Assembly: GCF_015832195.1 (NCBI RefSeq)
Contig: NC_052028.1
Span: 8,785,501-8,849,500 of the forward strand
Source: Motacilla alba alba
Lineage: Eukaryota > Chordata > Aves > Passeriformes > Motacillidae
Direction of reading: 5' to 3'
Length of the DNA: 64,000 bases
Shown in pieces: positions 24,701 to 36,700 of the stretch (position 1 is its first letter; every line of letters begins with the position of its first letter). The notes under the pieces were generated by a model, which had not been told where the DNA came from, ran no database searches, and worked only from the letters and a program-made list of their open reading frames with translations. The translations under genes and the position numbers were made by a program.

Positions 24701-27700
24701 AGTGCAATTGTCAATTCAATAAGCTCCGAGGTGTTTGGGATGAGGCTTGGCAAGTGCATTCCTAATGTAATTACACCTAAATGGAGTGGAGAGTGCCTCT
24801 GTGTGTGTGTGTGTGTGTGTGCAGGGGATGGATCCATACTCCCATGTAGGGCTGTCACAGCTGCATGCCACAGAGGCTGATGAGGGAACCCCACCAAAGT
24901 GCTGCTCTCCCTCTGCCTCTGGCCTTCCTCTGGCACAGGAATTTTGGGATCAGCATGAACTTTCTCCCCAGGGTTAAGCAGGTGATGGTGGAAAATTCAG
25001 GGGGTGGGATGGGTGCTGCTTCTTTCCACTCGAGGTGAAGTGGAATAGTGGCAATGCCAGCATGATCCTGACCCTGGGCAAGGTTGAGTTTGTGATTCCT
25101 GTGGAAAACCCCCTCCCTTTCCTTCCTCATGCTGCCTGCAGCTGCCAGCTCTCTGCCTGCCCTCTCCCATGAGCACAGGGCAGCTTTGGAAGGTGTGTGG
25201 GGAAAAGGATCGGGAACACCTTGGTGATTATTTTGCTTTCCAGAAGAGCAGAGCCTGAATTGTTGGAAGGAATGGATAACTCCAGACTGGCACTCCAATG
25301 CCCAAACTCATGGTGACAGATGGGGAGTTGAAATCCTGACCAAGAGGAGGATATTCTTGCTGGACTGGTTTAATACTCACATAAAATCATGTTGAGCAAG
25401 TGCACCTCGGGTGGTGTGTTTCTAAAGGGACTCCATTAAGGCAAAAATAATGCTCTAACTTTCTCTGTAACATGCAGGCAATGATAGGACAAGGGGGGAT
25501 GGCTTTGAGTTGAAAGATTTAGATTAGATATTGGATTCCAATTTAGATTAGATATTGGAAATAAATTTTTTCCTGTGGGGGTTGGGAGGCTCTGGCACAG
25601 GTTACCAAGAGAAGCTGTGGCTGGAAGTGTTCAAGGGAACAGTTGGACAGGGCTTGGAGCAACCATGTCTAGTGGAATTTGTCCCTGCCCATGGAGGGGA
25701 GGCTGGAACAGAAAGATCTTTAAGGTCCCTTCCAAGCTCAACCATTCCATGTTTCCATGACATCCAACCGGAACGGTGCCAAGAGCAGGATGGTGGCTCC
25801 ATCCCAGCCCTGGTGCTCAGAACTCGCTGTGCTAGTGCAGGATGCTTCACATTGCTGGGCTGCAGAGGCCCCAGGCAGCTGTGCCAGCCCGGGGCCGAGA
25901 TCCCACGCCCATCGCCGGGGTGCTGCGGAATCAAACAGGTATCAGCAGGTTCCTTGGCGTGCTGCAGCACAGCAGCCCGAGCTCTTGAAAGGGCTGTGAT
26001 AGGGAGCAGTGTTGTCTGTCTTAGATGGTATCTCAGACTCCACATAGACGTGTAAAATGCCAGGCTGGATGTTTGCAGGGACTTGTCAAGCCAAGGGAAA
26101 CCGTGCCAGTGAAACATTGGGGAAGAGCTTAAAAAGGCAGACAATGGTGCGTTTGCTTGCCGAGCTCGCCTACGTGATGCTTTCCCCCTTGACAGAGTTT
26201 TTTCAGTTGATCAGTGGCTATGGGGGGAAAGATGCAGCCTCTGCCAGCCCTATCCAGCCAGAGGTGCTGGGACCCCTGCAACCCCATCCCTTGGGGCTTT
26301 GGAGCAGCCCAGATCTCAGTGCAGAACAGGACATCACACTGCGGCTTGAGAGATGACCAGGATACCACATTTTTCACTGAACATTTAATTAGTAACTGGT
26401 CCTTACAGGTTCTTCCTCAAGCCCTTTTTCTCCATCTCTGCTTATAAATGAAGTATTTTCTTCCATTGCTTTGGAACAAGAAGGGTGAACAGCAGTTTGG
26501 GTCAGGCTCCTCCACTGTCTGGTCAGTTGTGCATATTTCACACTAATGAACTACAAAGTCTAGTTGTTTTGTATTACATCCTGCTGGTACTTCTGTTGTC
26601 CCCATCCCTTCTGCTCTGATGACATAGAGCTCATTGGGAGACAGGGTGTGATGGGGGATTAACTCTGCCTCTAACCCTTCACGGGGAACCTCACTCCTGC
26701 TCCTCACAGATTTTCTTCCTTGCCTGGAGTGACCTCATGTTGCATTTGTGGCACCAGGACCTTTGTGTGCAGGTGGGAGGCAGCACCTCTGGTACAAGCC
26801 TTTTCTGTATGGCACCATTTTGAGTGATTTAGACAGGGCAGCAGCATGCCCTGTCTAAAGGCACCTGGGCATCTCTCTCCTAGAGGCTGCTGCTCTAAAA
26901 AACCTCTGCTTCTTATTAACCTTACATTCCTGGTTGTCTGTGTGGAGAAAGCTCTGGTAAAGCATCTCTGCCGCCCCTCTCCATTTAAGATCCTGGTGTG
27001 GGGGGAATAAAAGACTCTCCTGGGTGTGACCTCCCGATTTCACTAAACCCAAACACAAAAAAAACCCCCTCATATATGCTCAATTTCTGCCTTTGGCTTC
27101 AGTTTTACATTTCCGTTTAATTGGCCTTAAAATGGTCAATTTTCAGTCTTAACAATTAAAGCACTGACTCTGTGTTGCCAAAGCTTGTCTGAGCCCTTCT
27201 GCAGAAAGCATCTTTGCAAAACTTGTCTCCTTGAACATTTAAACTGTCAGCCCCAATTATCCGCATTGCTTCAGCTGAATGGGTTTCCTTCCTCTCAGCC
27301 AGCAGCAATATTTTGTTACTGTCTATGAAATATAAACTGCATCCCGAGTTAGGAGCAGCCCTTTTCCGAATCGCCGCTTTCACCCTCGCTGTGGATTTGC
27401 TCTTGAGCTGCCATCTGAAATGCTCAGCCCCTGGCAAAACGCTCCCCGAAGGCGGCTGGGCGCCTGTGCCGGAGCTGCTTCGGTGGCTCTGCCCTCATGC
27501 TCTGCCTTCTTGCTCTGCCTTCATGCTCTGCCCTCTGCCTTGCAGAAAAGCCCGAGCTGGACGAGATCACCCTGGAGCGAGTGCTGGAGGAGCTGGAGAC
27601 CATGTGCTACGAGAACATGAACATCGCCATCGAGACCGAGGAGGGCTTGGGCATCGAGTACGACGAGGACGTGGTGTGTGACGTGTGCCGCTCGCCCGAG

Positions 27701-30700
27701 GGGGAGGACGGCAACGAGATGGTGTTTTGTGACAAGTGCAACGTCTGCGTGCACCAGGTGAGCCCGAAGGGGAGGATGGCAGTGAGATGGTGTTTTGTGA
27801 CAAGTGCAACGTCTGCGTGCACCAGGTGAGCCCTGGTGCTGGGCGAGGTGGCAGCACATGGCTCTGCTCATCACACTCTGGTACCCTCCTTTTCTGGGTT
27901 CCTCCCATGCCCGTCCATCCCTTCCCCTGGGCTGCTGTAGACACCTGGTAGGCTTTCCTTGTGCATCCCAAGTGCAGTTCCAGAGGAGTGGGGACAGCAG
28001 TGGGGTCTTGGATAGCTGGCAGACAGCAAACTTGCTTTTCCTACTTTCTTACCCCCACCATTTATTTCCCCCACGGAAACACACAACCAGAGGTTGAAGT
28101 GCCCCTTCCTCCTTATTCTCTGGTCTCTGGGATATTTTATTTTATGTCTCCTTGTCCTTTAATATGCTTGTTCTTCTTTACCCCGTTTATTGAACCCCAG
28201 TGGGATCTTTATCACATTCAGGTGACCAGCACTGTGTGCAAGACTTGGCAGGTGGCTGGGTGGGATGTGGGTCTGCAGTCCTGTGCTCACCATAGGGATG
28301 GGCTTGCACAGACCCTCCAGCTTCCTCCTCTGCTTTGTCTGGGGAGTGGTTGGACCTTCCAGCTCCACCAGTGTGGTCTCACATCGCAGGGTTTCTGTCC
28401 CAGCTTCCCCACAGTGTGAGCGTGGGATTTCATTTTATTTTGCTGCCTGGAGGAAAATAATTTTATTTTTAGAATTGAATGCTAGTGCTTCAAGCTCTTG
28501 CTGGGGGGATGTCACTGGGCCTCCTGCTTTTGGGGGAACCTTGACAAGGGGAAGGCAGCCACGTGAGGATCTCCTGGGTCCCTCGTGGACCCAGGGAGGT
28601 TTTATGATTGTGCTTCAAGGGGAAGCACTGTGTGGTGCTGGGATGGCAGCAGCAGCACCTGGGCTTCACCCTCTGTGGGAACGGTTTTGGGTTTTTTTAG
28701 TTCTAAAGAGAGCCATTTGCTCATCTTCTGGGCAGCTTTTCCATCAGTGCTTCCTGGAGGTGGGAGAGCACTGGAGATATCTATAGTTGCGGGTGGTGGG
28801 TGTTTTGAATGGTTTCCATCAGTGAATCAGATTCCACAAAATACCAGAATGATTCAGGGTTGGGTTCGAGGTATTTTTTTGTCTTGGGTTCTTTTTTAAC
28901 AAGCCCAAGTGGCAGTGTCAGGCTGTGAGCTGGCATGAGCCGCAGCAGGGACTCAGGAGGAGCTGTGGCACCGTGTGGGCTCCACTTAAAGCAGCAGCCC
29001 CAGTGCTGCAGAAGGGGACACAGCAGCCTGGATTTCAAGGCTGCTGAAAGAAAAGAGGGATTTTCGGTTGTTTTCAGGGAGCGAAGTCCAGCCCTAAGCC
29101 CTGTGGCAGCCCATAAGCTGCCTGTGATTTAATCTCTGCCCCGATTTACACCCTAAGCCATGAAGGCCAGAGCTGCAGTGCAGGGTGTTACCTGGCATCA
29201 TGGTTATCTAACCTGCACCATGCCTCTGCCAGCACCACGTCCAAAACCTGCTGGGAGTGACGCTGCAGGCATATGGGTGCTGGTGCCATGGGCTTCACCA
29301 GGGCCATGCCTTGTCCTCCTGCATCCCCTTGGGCAGGGGCTCGGGACACACAGTGTGGGTTATGGTGCCAGGTGATACTGTTGTACTCACTTCACCTGCA
29401 TAGCACAGGCCACGAGGCTTGCTGTTCGTTAATTACTGTGAAGTGAAGCTTTTAGAAAGCACAGGCAGTTGTCCTTTTAAAATTGTCAGCAAGGTGGAGT
29501 CCTGCCCCCCACTGCTGAATCACAGTTCATGGCTCTCACAGTGACAGCATCACCCTCCTGTTTAGCATGGGAATGATCCACCTTCAGTTTCCAGCCACCT
29601 GTCATCACTGAATTCCCTTTCCCTGGTGTGGCACATGGCTGAACCTGCCCTCTGTTCCATGGACCACACCAAGCTCGTCTGTGGCTTGGCATCCTCCCTG
29701 GTTTTTTGGCATCTACTTCTCAGTGATGTTGCACCCCAAATAGATGCAGCAATAAAAATAGCTGTGCTGCTCCTATTCAGCATTCCTCTGGCTTCATATT
29801 TCTGGAGCACCTTCTGCCTGGTGCTGGACTTGAAAATGTGTTTAGCTGATAATGCACTTTGTTTCTAGAGCTGGTCCTTGTCTGGGACAGAAGACCTGTG
29901 TTTGCTTCTCAGGAGCAGAACTGCACCTAAAATCACTAGAAATAAATAGTAAATAATGCTAAAGATAGTCATAATTCCTGCTTTCCCCTGGATTTTGAGA
30001 TGAGTCTGCCAGTTCATTCTGCTGCTAGTACATATCAGGCTGATTCCTGCCTGGTAATAAATCACGTTTTATAAAACTGTATTCCAGAAATGATTTATCT
30101 ATCAGATTTGGAGGCACTGTGAGACACAGAGTTAAGTCTCTTTGAACCGTGTAGACTCACAGCAATAATATTTCCTCTCTTAATTCCTTGTTATCCCAAT
30201 AATCTGTTCGCAAATGTCTTTTTCCACTAGGAAACCACTATCAATTTGTGATTTGGGGCAACCTAAAGTCATGTTGTAGTCTCTTCTGGGCCAGTAGAGA
30301 CCAATGATGTGCTTTTGCCAAGCTCACACATCTCCCTGTGCCCCCTCTGTTCCTCTCCCCACCCACAGCACTGTCTCTTGCAGTGACAATGACCTGCAGC
30401 AGCAGGAGAAGAAGCTGCTCTTTTTGGGGGTAAACTTCAAGAAGTGGATCTGATGAATGCCTGGGCTCAATTTACAGCTACCAGTGCTGGGAGTCCTTGT
30501 CAGCACTGGCTGCTTGCCTTCTGCAGGGATGTCAGAGCAGCCAGATGTAGAATTAATTGCATCTCCTCGCTTTAAATAGGGGCACAGCCCTGTGTTAGTG
30601 CCCAAGGCAGTGTGTCACCCTCTGAAAACCCTTTAAGTGTGAGTTATCAGGACCTGCCAGTTAAAAATTCTCTAGTTTTAGTAGTAGCTGTTTAATACAG

Positions 30701-33700
30701 CCATAAATCATGGTGAAAGTGGGAAGTATTTATCATTATGTGATATAGCTTATCATTTGGCTCTTCCCCAAGTATGGAAGAGAAATATTTATTAAACACT
30801 TTGGCTTCTCAGTGTCCTGCATTACCACAGCAGGTCAGGGAGCTCCAGGGATCCCAAGTCCTTCAGTTCTCACTCTCTTGGCTGGAGACTTGTCTCTGCC
30901 CCCTTTAGATGTGTCATCCTGAAGATTTATTATCCTTTTTGGTTCCTCCCATCTCATTTACATTCATGACTATTGGCTTCCCCTTTTTGCCTTTCCGTAT
31001 TTATTTTTGCTTCCCCTTTGGGCTGTGCTGGGTCTCTAACCAGTGTGGTCAACTTTCTCAATCATGGGCTTGTGGCTTTTCAGCCCTCAGTGACCTCAGA
31101 AGATTTCTCTGCACAGCATTTCTAACTTTTCCCAGTCATCATGGGTCAGGAACGGGCAGGACATGAGCAGGCAGATGTCTGCACCGCAGAGCTGATGGTG
31201 GTTGGGGGCTCTGCCCACCCCCAGCCTGGATCCAGGTTGTGCTTGGCATGGTGCACAGCACACGTTTATACTTAGCTTTTAATTAAAACCCAGGACGCAC
31301 TGATCCACCATGAGCATCCGTGTGGAAACAGGGAAGGTAGTAAGGAAGAACTTCAGCTCCCTGTCTGTGCTGCATTGAGTCTGCTGTTTACTGGGATGCA
31401 GCAGCAGGGAGAAAGGTGGGAGTGATGGAGGAGGTCGGGTGGGATGTTCATCCTGGGCTGCTGGATTAACCCTTGTCCCTCATGTTAAAAATAGGTTAGA
31501 AACTGTTGTAAAATAGTTGCTAAATCATTGAGCATGTACTGTTAGTTTGGTTATTATATTGTAAAAGGGGTTAAAAGGGTAGTTATAAGGTATACTGTAC
31601 TCAACAGTACCATAACACAGCTCAGCAAAGTGCACCACCCCCCACGCGAAACCAGCCAGCCTGGACGGAGCTGTAATGGGCCAGTCAGGCACCTTAAACC
31701 TTCGTGCAAATGAAGGATCCAAAAAGAAACCAATCCAAAGGGATAAAAAACAGGATAAAAAGGGGCTTCTGACCCACTGAATCGTGCTGCTCCATCTGGG
31801 ACATGGGGGCCATCGCTGCTGAGCAGCCCCAGCGCCGGCGCTGCTGCAGCATCCTCGACGGGAGCGCTCCTGCTCGGCCCGCGGGCCCCCTTGCCTTAGG
31901 CCTTTCTTTATTGATAATAAAAGCTGCAATCCCTTTAGCCCAGGAGCCTGCTCCTGTTTTTACCGCTCTTGTCTCCACAGGCGTGCTATGGCATCCTGAA
32001 GGTGCCCATCGGGAGCTGGCTGTGCCGGACCTGCGCCCTCGGCGTCCAGCCCAAGTGTCTGCTGTGCCCCAAGAGGGGGGGAGCGCTGAAGCCCACCCGC
32101 AGCGGGACGAAGTGGGTCCACGTTAGCTGTGCCTTATGGATACCTGAAGTAAGGCGGTTTCCAGCCTCCTCCTGACGCCTGGGTGGGCACCCGGAGGTTT
32201 CGGGTCTTGGCCCAGGGTGTTTGTTAACGGTGTAAATAACAAATGCAGTTTGGCTCGTCAGGCTGTGCCAGAGCCACAAGGCCGGGAAGTTGTCCTGTGT
32301 TTAATTAGCAGCCAAGAAGCTGCTAATTAAAGGAGGGCAGAGAATTGGGCTGTAAGGCCACAGAGGGAGGGGCATACCTTTGAGCAGAGTAAGGCTAATT
32401 TCATATGCCCATCTGAGATACACGTCAGATGAGGAATTCATGCAGAGGAAAAAGCAACATAAATTTTTTCTTCTTTGTCATCCAGATTTGTTTCTGGTTT
32501 TGGGAGTTTGGGTTTTTTTTCCAAATTACAGCTGACCCTGAAGAATAAGAAATATAATCCCTCATTCAGACTGCCACAGGCATCCCCTTGTAGGAGATTT
32601 GGGACCACGGCCGATATTTACAACTTGTGTTCTATCTTGTGGCCAGGTTAGCATTGGATGTCCTGAAAAAATGGAACCCATTACGAAGATCTCACATATC
32701 CCAGCAAGCAGATGGGCTTTGTCCTGCAGCCTCTGCAAGGAGTGCACTGGGACATGCATTCAGGTATGTAACTTGGCACTGGAGAAACTCAGAGCTCTGG
32801 GGTTGTACCTGTATTAGCCCCTGGAGAGTCTTGAGATGCTGAAGGACATGGTCTGAATGACTCTTACTTCTGTTCTGAGTAAACTTAATGACAAGAGCCT
32901 GTCAGGCATCATCAGATGTTGTTTGCAATCATTTAATGCACTGAGTGCTAGAAATCTAGATTAACTTTATTTGCATAACACAGTGGTGTTGCTGTAGTGA
33001 CATTAATTACTGGGACTGCAAATGACCTTGATTTAGATCAGAAACCACCAGGAGAAGGGCTTTGTGAGGCTGCCAGGAAAGTGAATCCCAGAATGCTCAT
33101 GGGATACATAACACAAGTATTTCACAAACCTCAGGGGGTCAGTGAGCCTTTCAGTTGTGGGGATATCAGGGTGCACCAGGGTTGGATAGTCCTCACTGGC
33201 CTGCTGGCTGGGAAAATAAAGTACTTGCCAAGTATTACATTTCCACATTTTCTGGTGTGTCACACCTAAACAAACCACTGCAGATACCAGATTGCCTGCT
33301 CTCCCCACAACAGGAGAGGCAGAAATTCTGTTTTCAGATAGAAAGCAGAATTCTCCAGGCTTCTCTATTGCAAAAGTGGGACATAGCTTCCCACGCCATG
33401 ATCTCTGTTCTTGGGGAGCAGAGCAGAAACTCCCATCCATAATGCAGCACTCTTGGTGTGATGAGGGCATTTGGGGAGCCCTGCTGAACCCCATGATTCC
33501 CTCTCCTTCCAGCTGCTTGGCCAGTGTGATGTCTTGGTGGTCCCAGAGAATAGCCATTAAGCTTTGAAAAATACAGATAAATTTTGGGATGTGTCCTGAC
33601 CCCATGTGATCAGCTCCAGTACCTCAGCAGGAGCTGCACGGTGGAAGTCAGTGTTTGCAGCAATGACCATGGACCAGGAGATGCTGGCTGGTGGCAGAAG

Positions 33701-36700
33701 GACAGCAGGGATAGGAGCTCTGCAGTGCTGAGCTGTGTTTGTGCTGTCATCTTGGGTTTAATACCTTAAAGGCAGCTATTTAAAAGTAATCCTCATAGTT
33801 TGAAATGAAATCTCACAATACTTCTTTAAATCTGTCGCATTGACTCATTTTTTTGATGGCTCTGGGTGCTTATTCACCCTGCCAGATGGAGATACTGTGT
33901 CAGAATGGCAACTGCTTTCAAAGAACAGAGGGGCAGGGAAGGAAGCAAACAGGCTTGGCAGCATCAGAAAGAATTCAGTGTCTCTCAGGCTTCATCCTCT
34001 TAGTGCCATCACGACATGGGAGCTGTGAGATCCCGGGTACTGAATGGATTTGCATTAAAGGTCACCTGAGACAGAACAGGAGCCTTGCTGCCTCATGTGC
34101 TGGCAGCTCATGGTTTACAAGTCTTCACAAGATTGCCACTGGAGCGTTTGCCGAGGCCACCCCGCCGTGTGCGGGATGGTTTTGCTTCAAGGAAAAGGGG
34201 GAGAAGTGACAAAAAAGCAGGCAGTGCCTTTATGTAAGGATTTATGGGGTAAATTAACACCCATGGGTAAATAAATACGCTCTGTACTCATCCATGGTAC
34301 AGAGCTCTGTTTTGAAAGCTTATGTTTATGGAGCACATTTTGTGGAGCATATTTTATGGAGCATATTTTGTGGAGCATATTTTTGCTAGTGCCTGTTTAT
34401 ACAGGTGGGATCTACCCTTGTCAGCATTTTGGGTTTGTGACCCAGCTCTGAAAGGAGGATGTTGTTTTCTGCAGAAGCATTGGGTGTTTGTTCCTGGCAG
34501 CAGCAGTCAGGTGCTGCAGGTGGGCAGGTCTGCAGAAAGAAGGAAGTTGCTTCCAGGAGGGGGTTTTTTCAAGTGGCCAAGAGGGTTTTGTGAAGGTGAA
34601 ATCTGGGAGGCAGGCTGGAGGAGTAGAAGACTGTCATCCAAGCAGGGCATCTCAGAGGCAGCACTGCAGCTTGAGAAAACACCCACCTCAGCCACACTTG
34701 CAGAGACAAACACGAGGAGTCTTTGTAGGGACCTCTGTGTGTGGAAGTGTTTCTCCCCCATCCAAATTTGACCATCAAAAGGGAAAGAAACAGCAGCTCC
34801 CTGCTGCTGTCCATGCCTTTGGCCTTGCTGCTGCACATAACTCTACCACTGCTCTCTGGTACAGAGCTGTGAGCCCAGTGTAGCTTGGTGTGACTGTGAC
34901 TGAGCTTAAGGTACTGGATGCTGTGCAGGGATGCAGCTCTGGAGACACCCTCTGCCCGAGTCCTGTTCAGGGGAAGTCATTACTTCATGGTGGTTCTTGT
35001 GGTCAGACATCAGGAGATGCCAGAGAGCTCAGAATGCAGGAGGAATTTTCTTGTTTGCATTTCTGAGATGGAAAAGAGAGTGCCAGGAGCCAGGCTCTGG
35101 TACAGCCTGAGTCCTGACCATGCTTTTTTGGGACTCCTTGCTTGTGAGAGCGACTGGAAGAGCTCACTGAGGCAGCACAGAATGCCAGGGCTCTCTTGGT
35201 TGTTGGCAAGCTTCTCCAAAGAAGTCATTATCTTCCAGCTTTCTTTTTGTTGTTGCTTTTAGGAGATAAAGTCCTTGGAAATGTCCTTCATCACTCCCCT
35301 GTTCATCATCACTTCTCTGCCCACTGCTGCCTCCTCCCATTGAGCAAGCAGTGCCCCTGGTCCTCATCCTCTAGGATAACTGGTGGTTCCCAAAGCTGTC
35401 TTCTGCCTGTAGTCCTGAAAAGGCAGCACGTGGCACCAGGGATAAGAGCAGGGTGTGTTGCCCGTGCTGCCCCAGTCCCATCCATCCTCTGCCCCACATC
35501 CTTCCAGGAGTCTGTGAGGCTGAAATTGCCATTTTTAGCTGAGAAGCTCTACCAGGCTCCAGACCATCTGTGGTCATGAAAAATCACATGGTAGTTTTTT
35601 AAGGATGCAGAAGTGTTGTGTCTGATGGCTTGGCCAGTGTTCAGCACCGGTAATTAATTTTTCCTTCCTGAGCTCCCCTTGCAGGTCTGTTGGAGGAGCC
35701 GCTTCCTTCCCCGTAGCCCCAAACTGCAGCGGAGCACCTCTGCAAGCTGCTGAACTTCTGTTTGAATGACCTTGGCAACTAAAATCATCTCTCTGTTTAT
35801 TCCCAGTAAGAATGATTTCAGGACTAATTAGGAGCCCACGTTAAATCTCTGGGGCAGTTTTTACCCTCTCTCTCTCTCACGGGTTTGTTTGGGAATGGAG
35901 TTGCCTGGATAAGCAAAGTGTGCTGAAGGGCTTGAATGAAAGGTGCTGTAAGATAATGAAGCACCATCAGTAACGAAGCGGGGACTGCTCCAGTCTTTGA
36001 GCCTGGCTCATTCTGTGTGACAGATCCCTCCCTCCTGCCACAAGTGGCTCCGTTCCAGCACCATTCTGGGATGGATCAATATGTTTTTATTGTTAGTTTA
36101 TCCAGGGTCCCTCAGTGGCTGTGGCCGACCAGGTATCTTTCGTTGTTACCCTGTCAGCTGAATTGCCTAATTATTTTCTGTTTGCATTTTGGGCACAGTT
36201 TCTGACGAGTGCTGCTTGCCATCTGTTGGAGTAGAGAGATCCAGGATGAGTGGCACTGGATTTGCTTTATTCCTAAGGTGGAGTGATGGTCATTCCTGGT
36301 AGCAGGACACTGTCCTGGCAGAAGACATGGGCGTGTTGTTAATGCTGTTTTTAGCACTGATGGCAGAAACAGAAGGGAAGGGACAGCACTGTGTGTGCTT
36401 TAAAAGCCAGTATGTGATATACTGACTGCCCTGAGTAAATCTGGAAGCTGCAAGTCAGGCTGGGCTCCCTCTGTCCCTCCTTCGTTGCCAAAAATAAGTA
36501 CTTGGGAACAGAGCTGGTGCTTCAGCTGTGTGTGTGGCTGTGACAGGGCTTGTCCCAGGGGAAGGCCGGGGTGGCAGGGCAGGCACCCTCTGCCCACTGT
36601 GGTGGTGAGTGCCCTGGGCTGGCACAGGGAGCATCAGTGGGTCCCTCACAGTGCCAGGCTCCAAGCGAGTGCCAGCAGCATAGCAGAAGGAGTTGAGTTT

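Larger units (their letters stand above)
17827..27545 (+). other. JADE2: JADE2 intron, about 9.7 kb
   Basis: It runs from GTGAGT to TTGCAG. It holds CR1 copies at 21889-22155 (antisense) and 25478-25758 (sense), an (AT)n run near 23145 and a (GT)n run near 24798. Long low-CpG AT-rich blocks at 20340-20640, 22190-22600, 24500-24790 and 27060-27420 resemble conserved noncoding DNA. The last 60 bases are a 13-bp pyrimidine repeat. No coding sequence is recognised. Confidence 0.85.

Noticed and set aside
27804..28097. Second copy of the PHD exon end read as an extra coding exon
   Set aside because: It has no 3' splice site of its own and adding it in series breaks the frame, so it is treated as duplicated intron sequence with a second donor.
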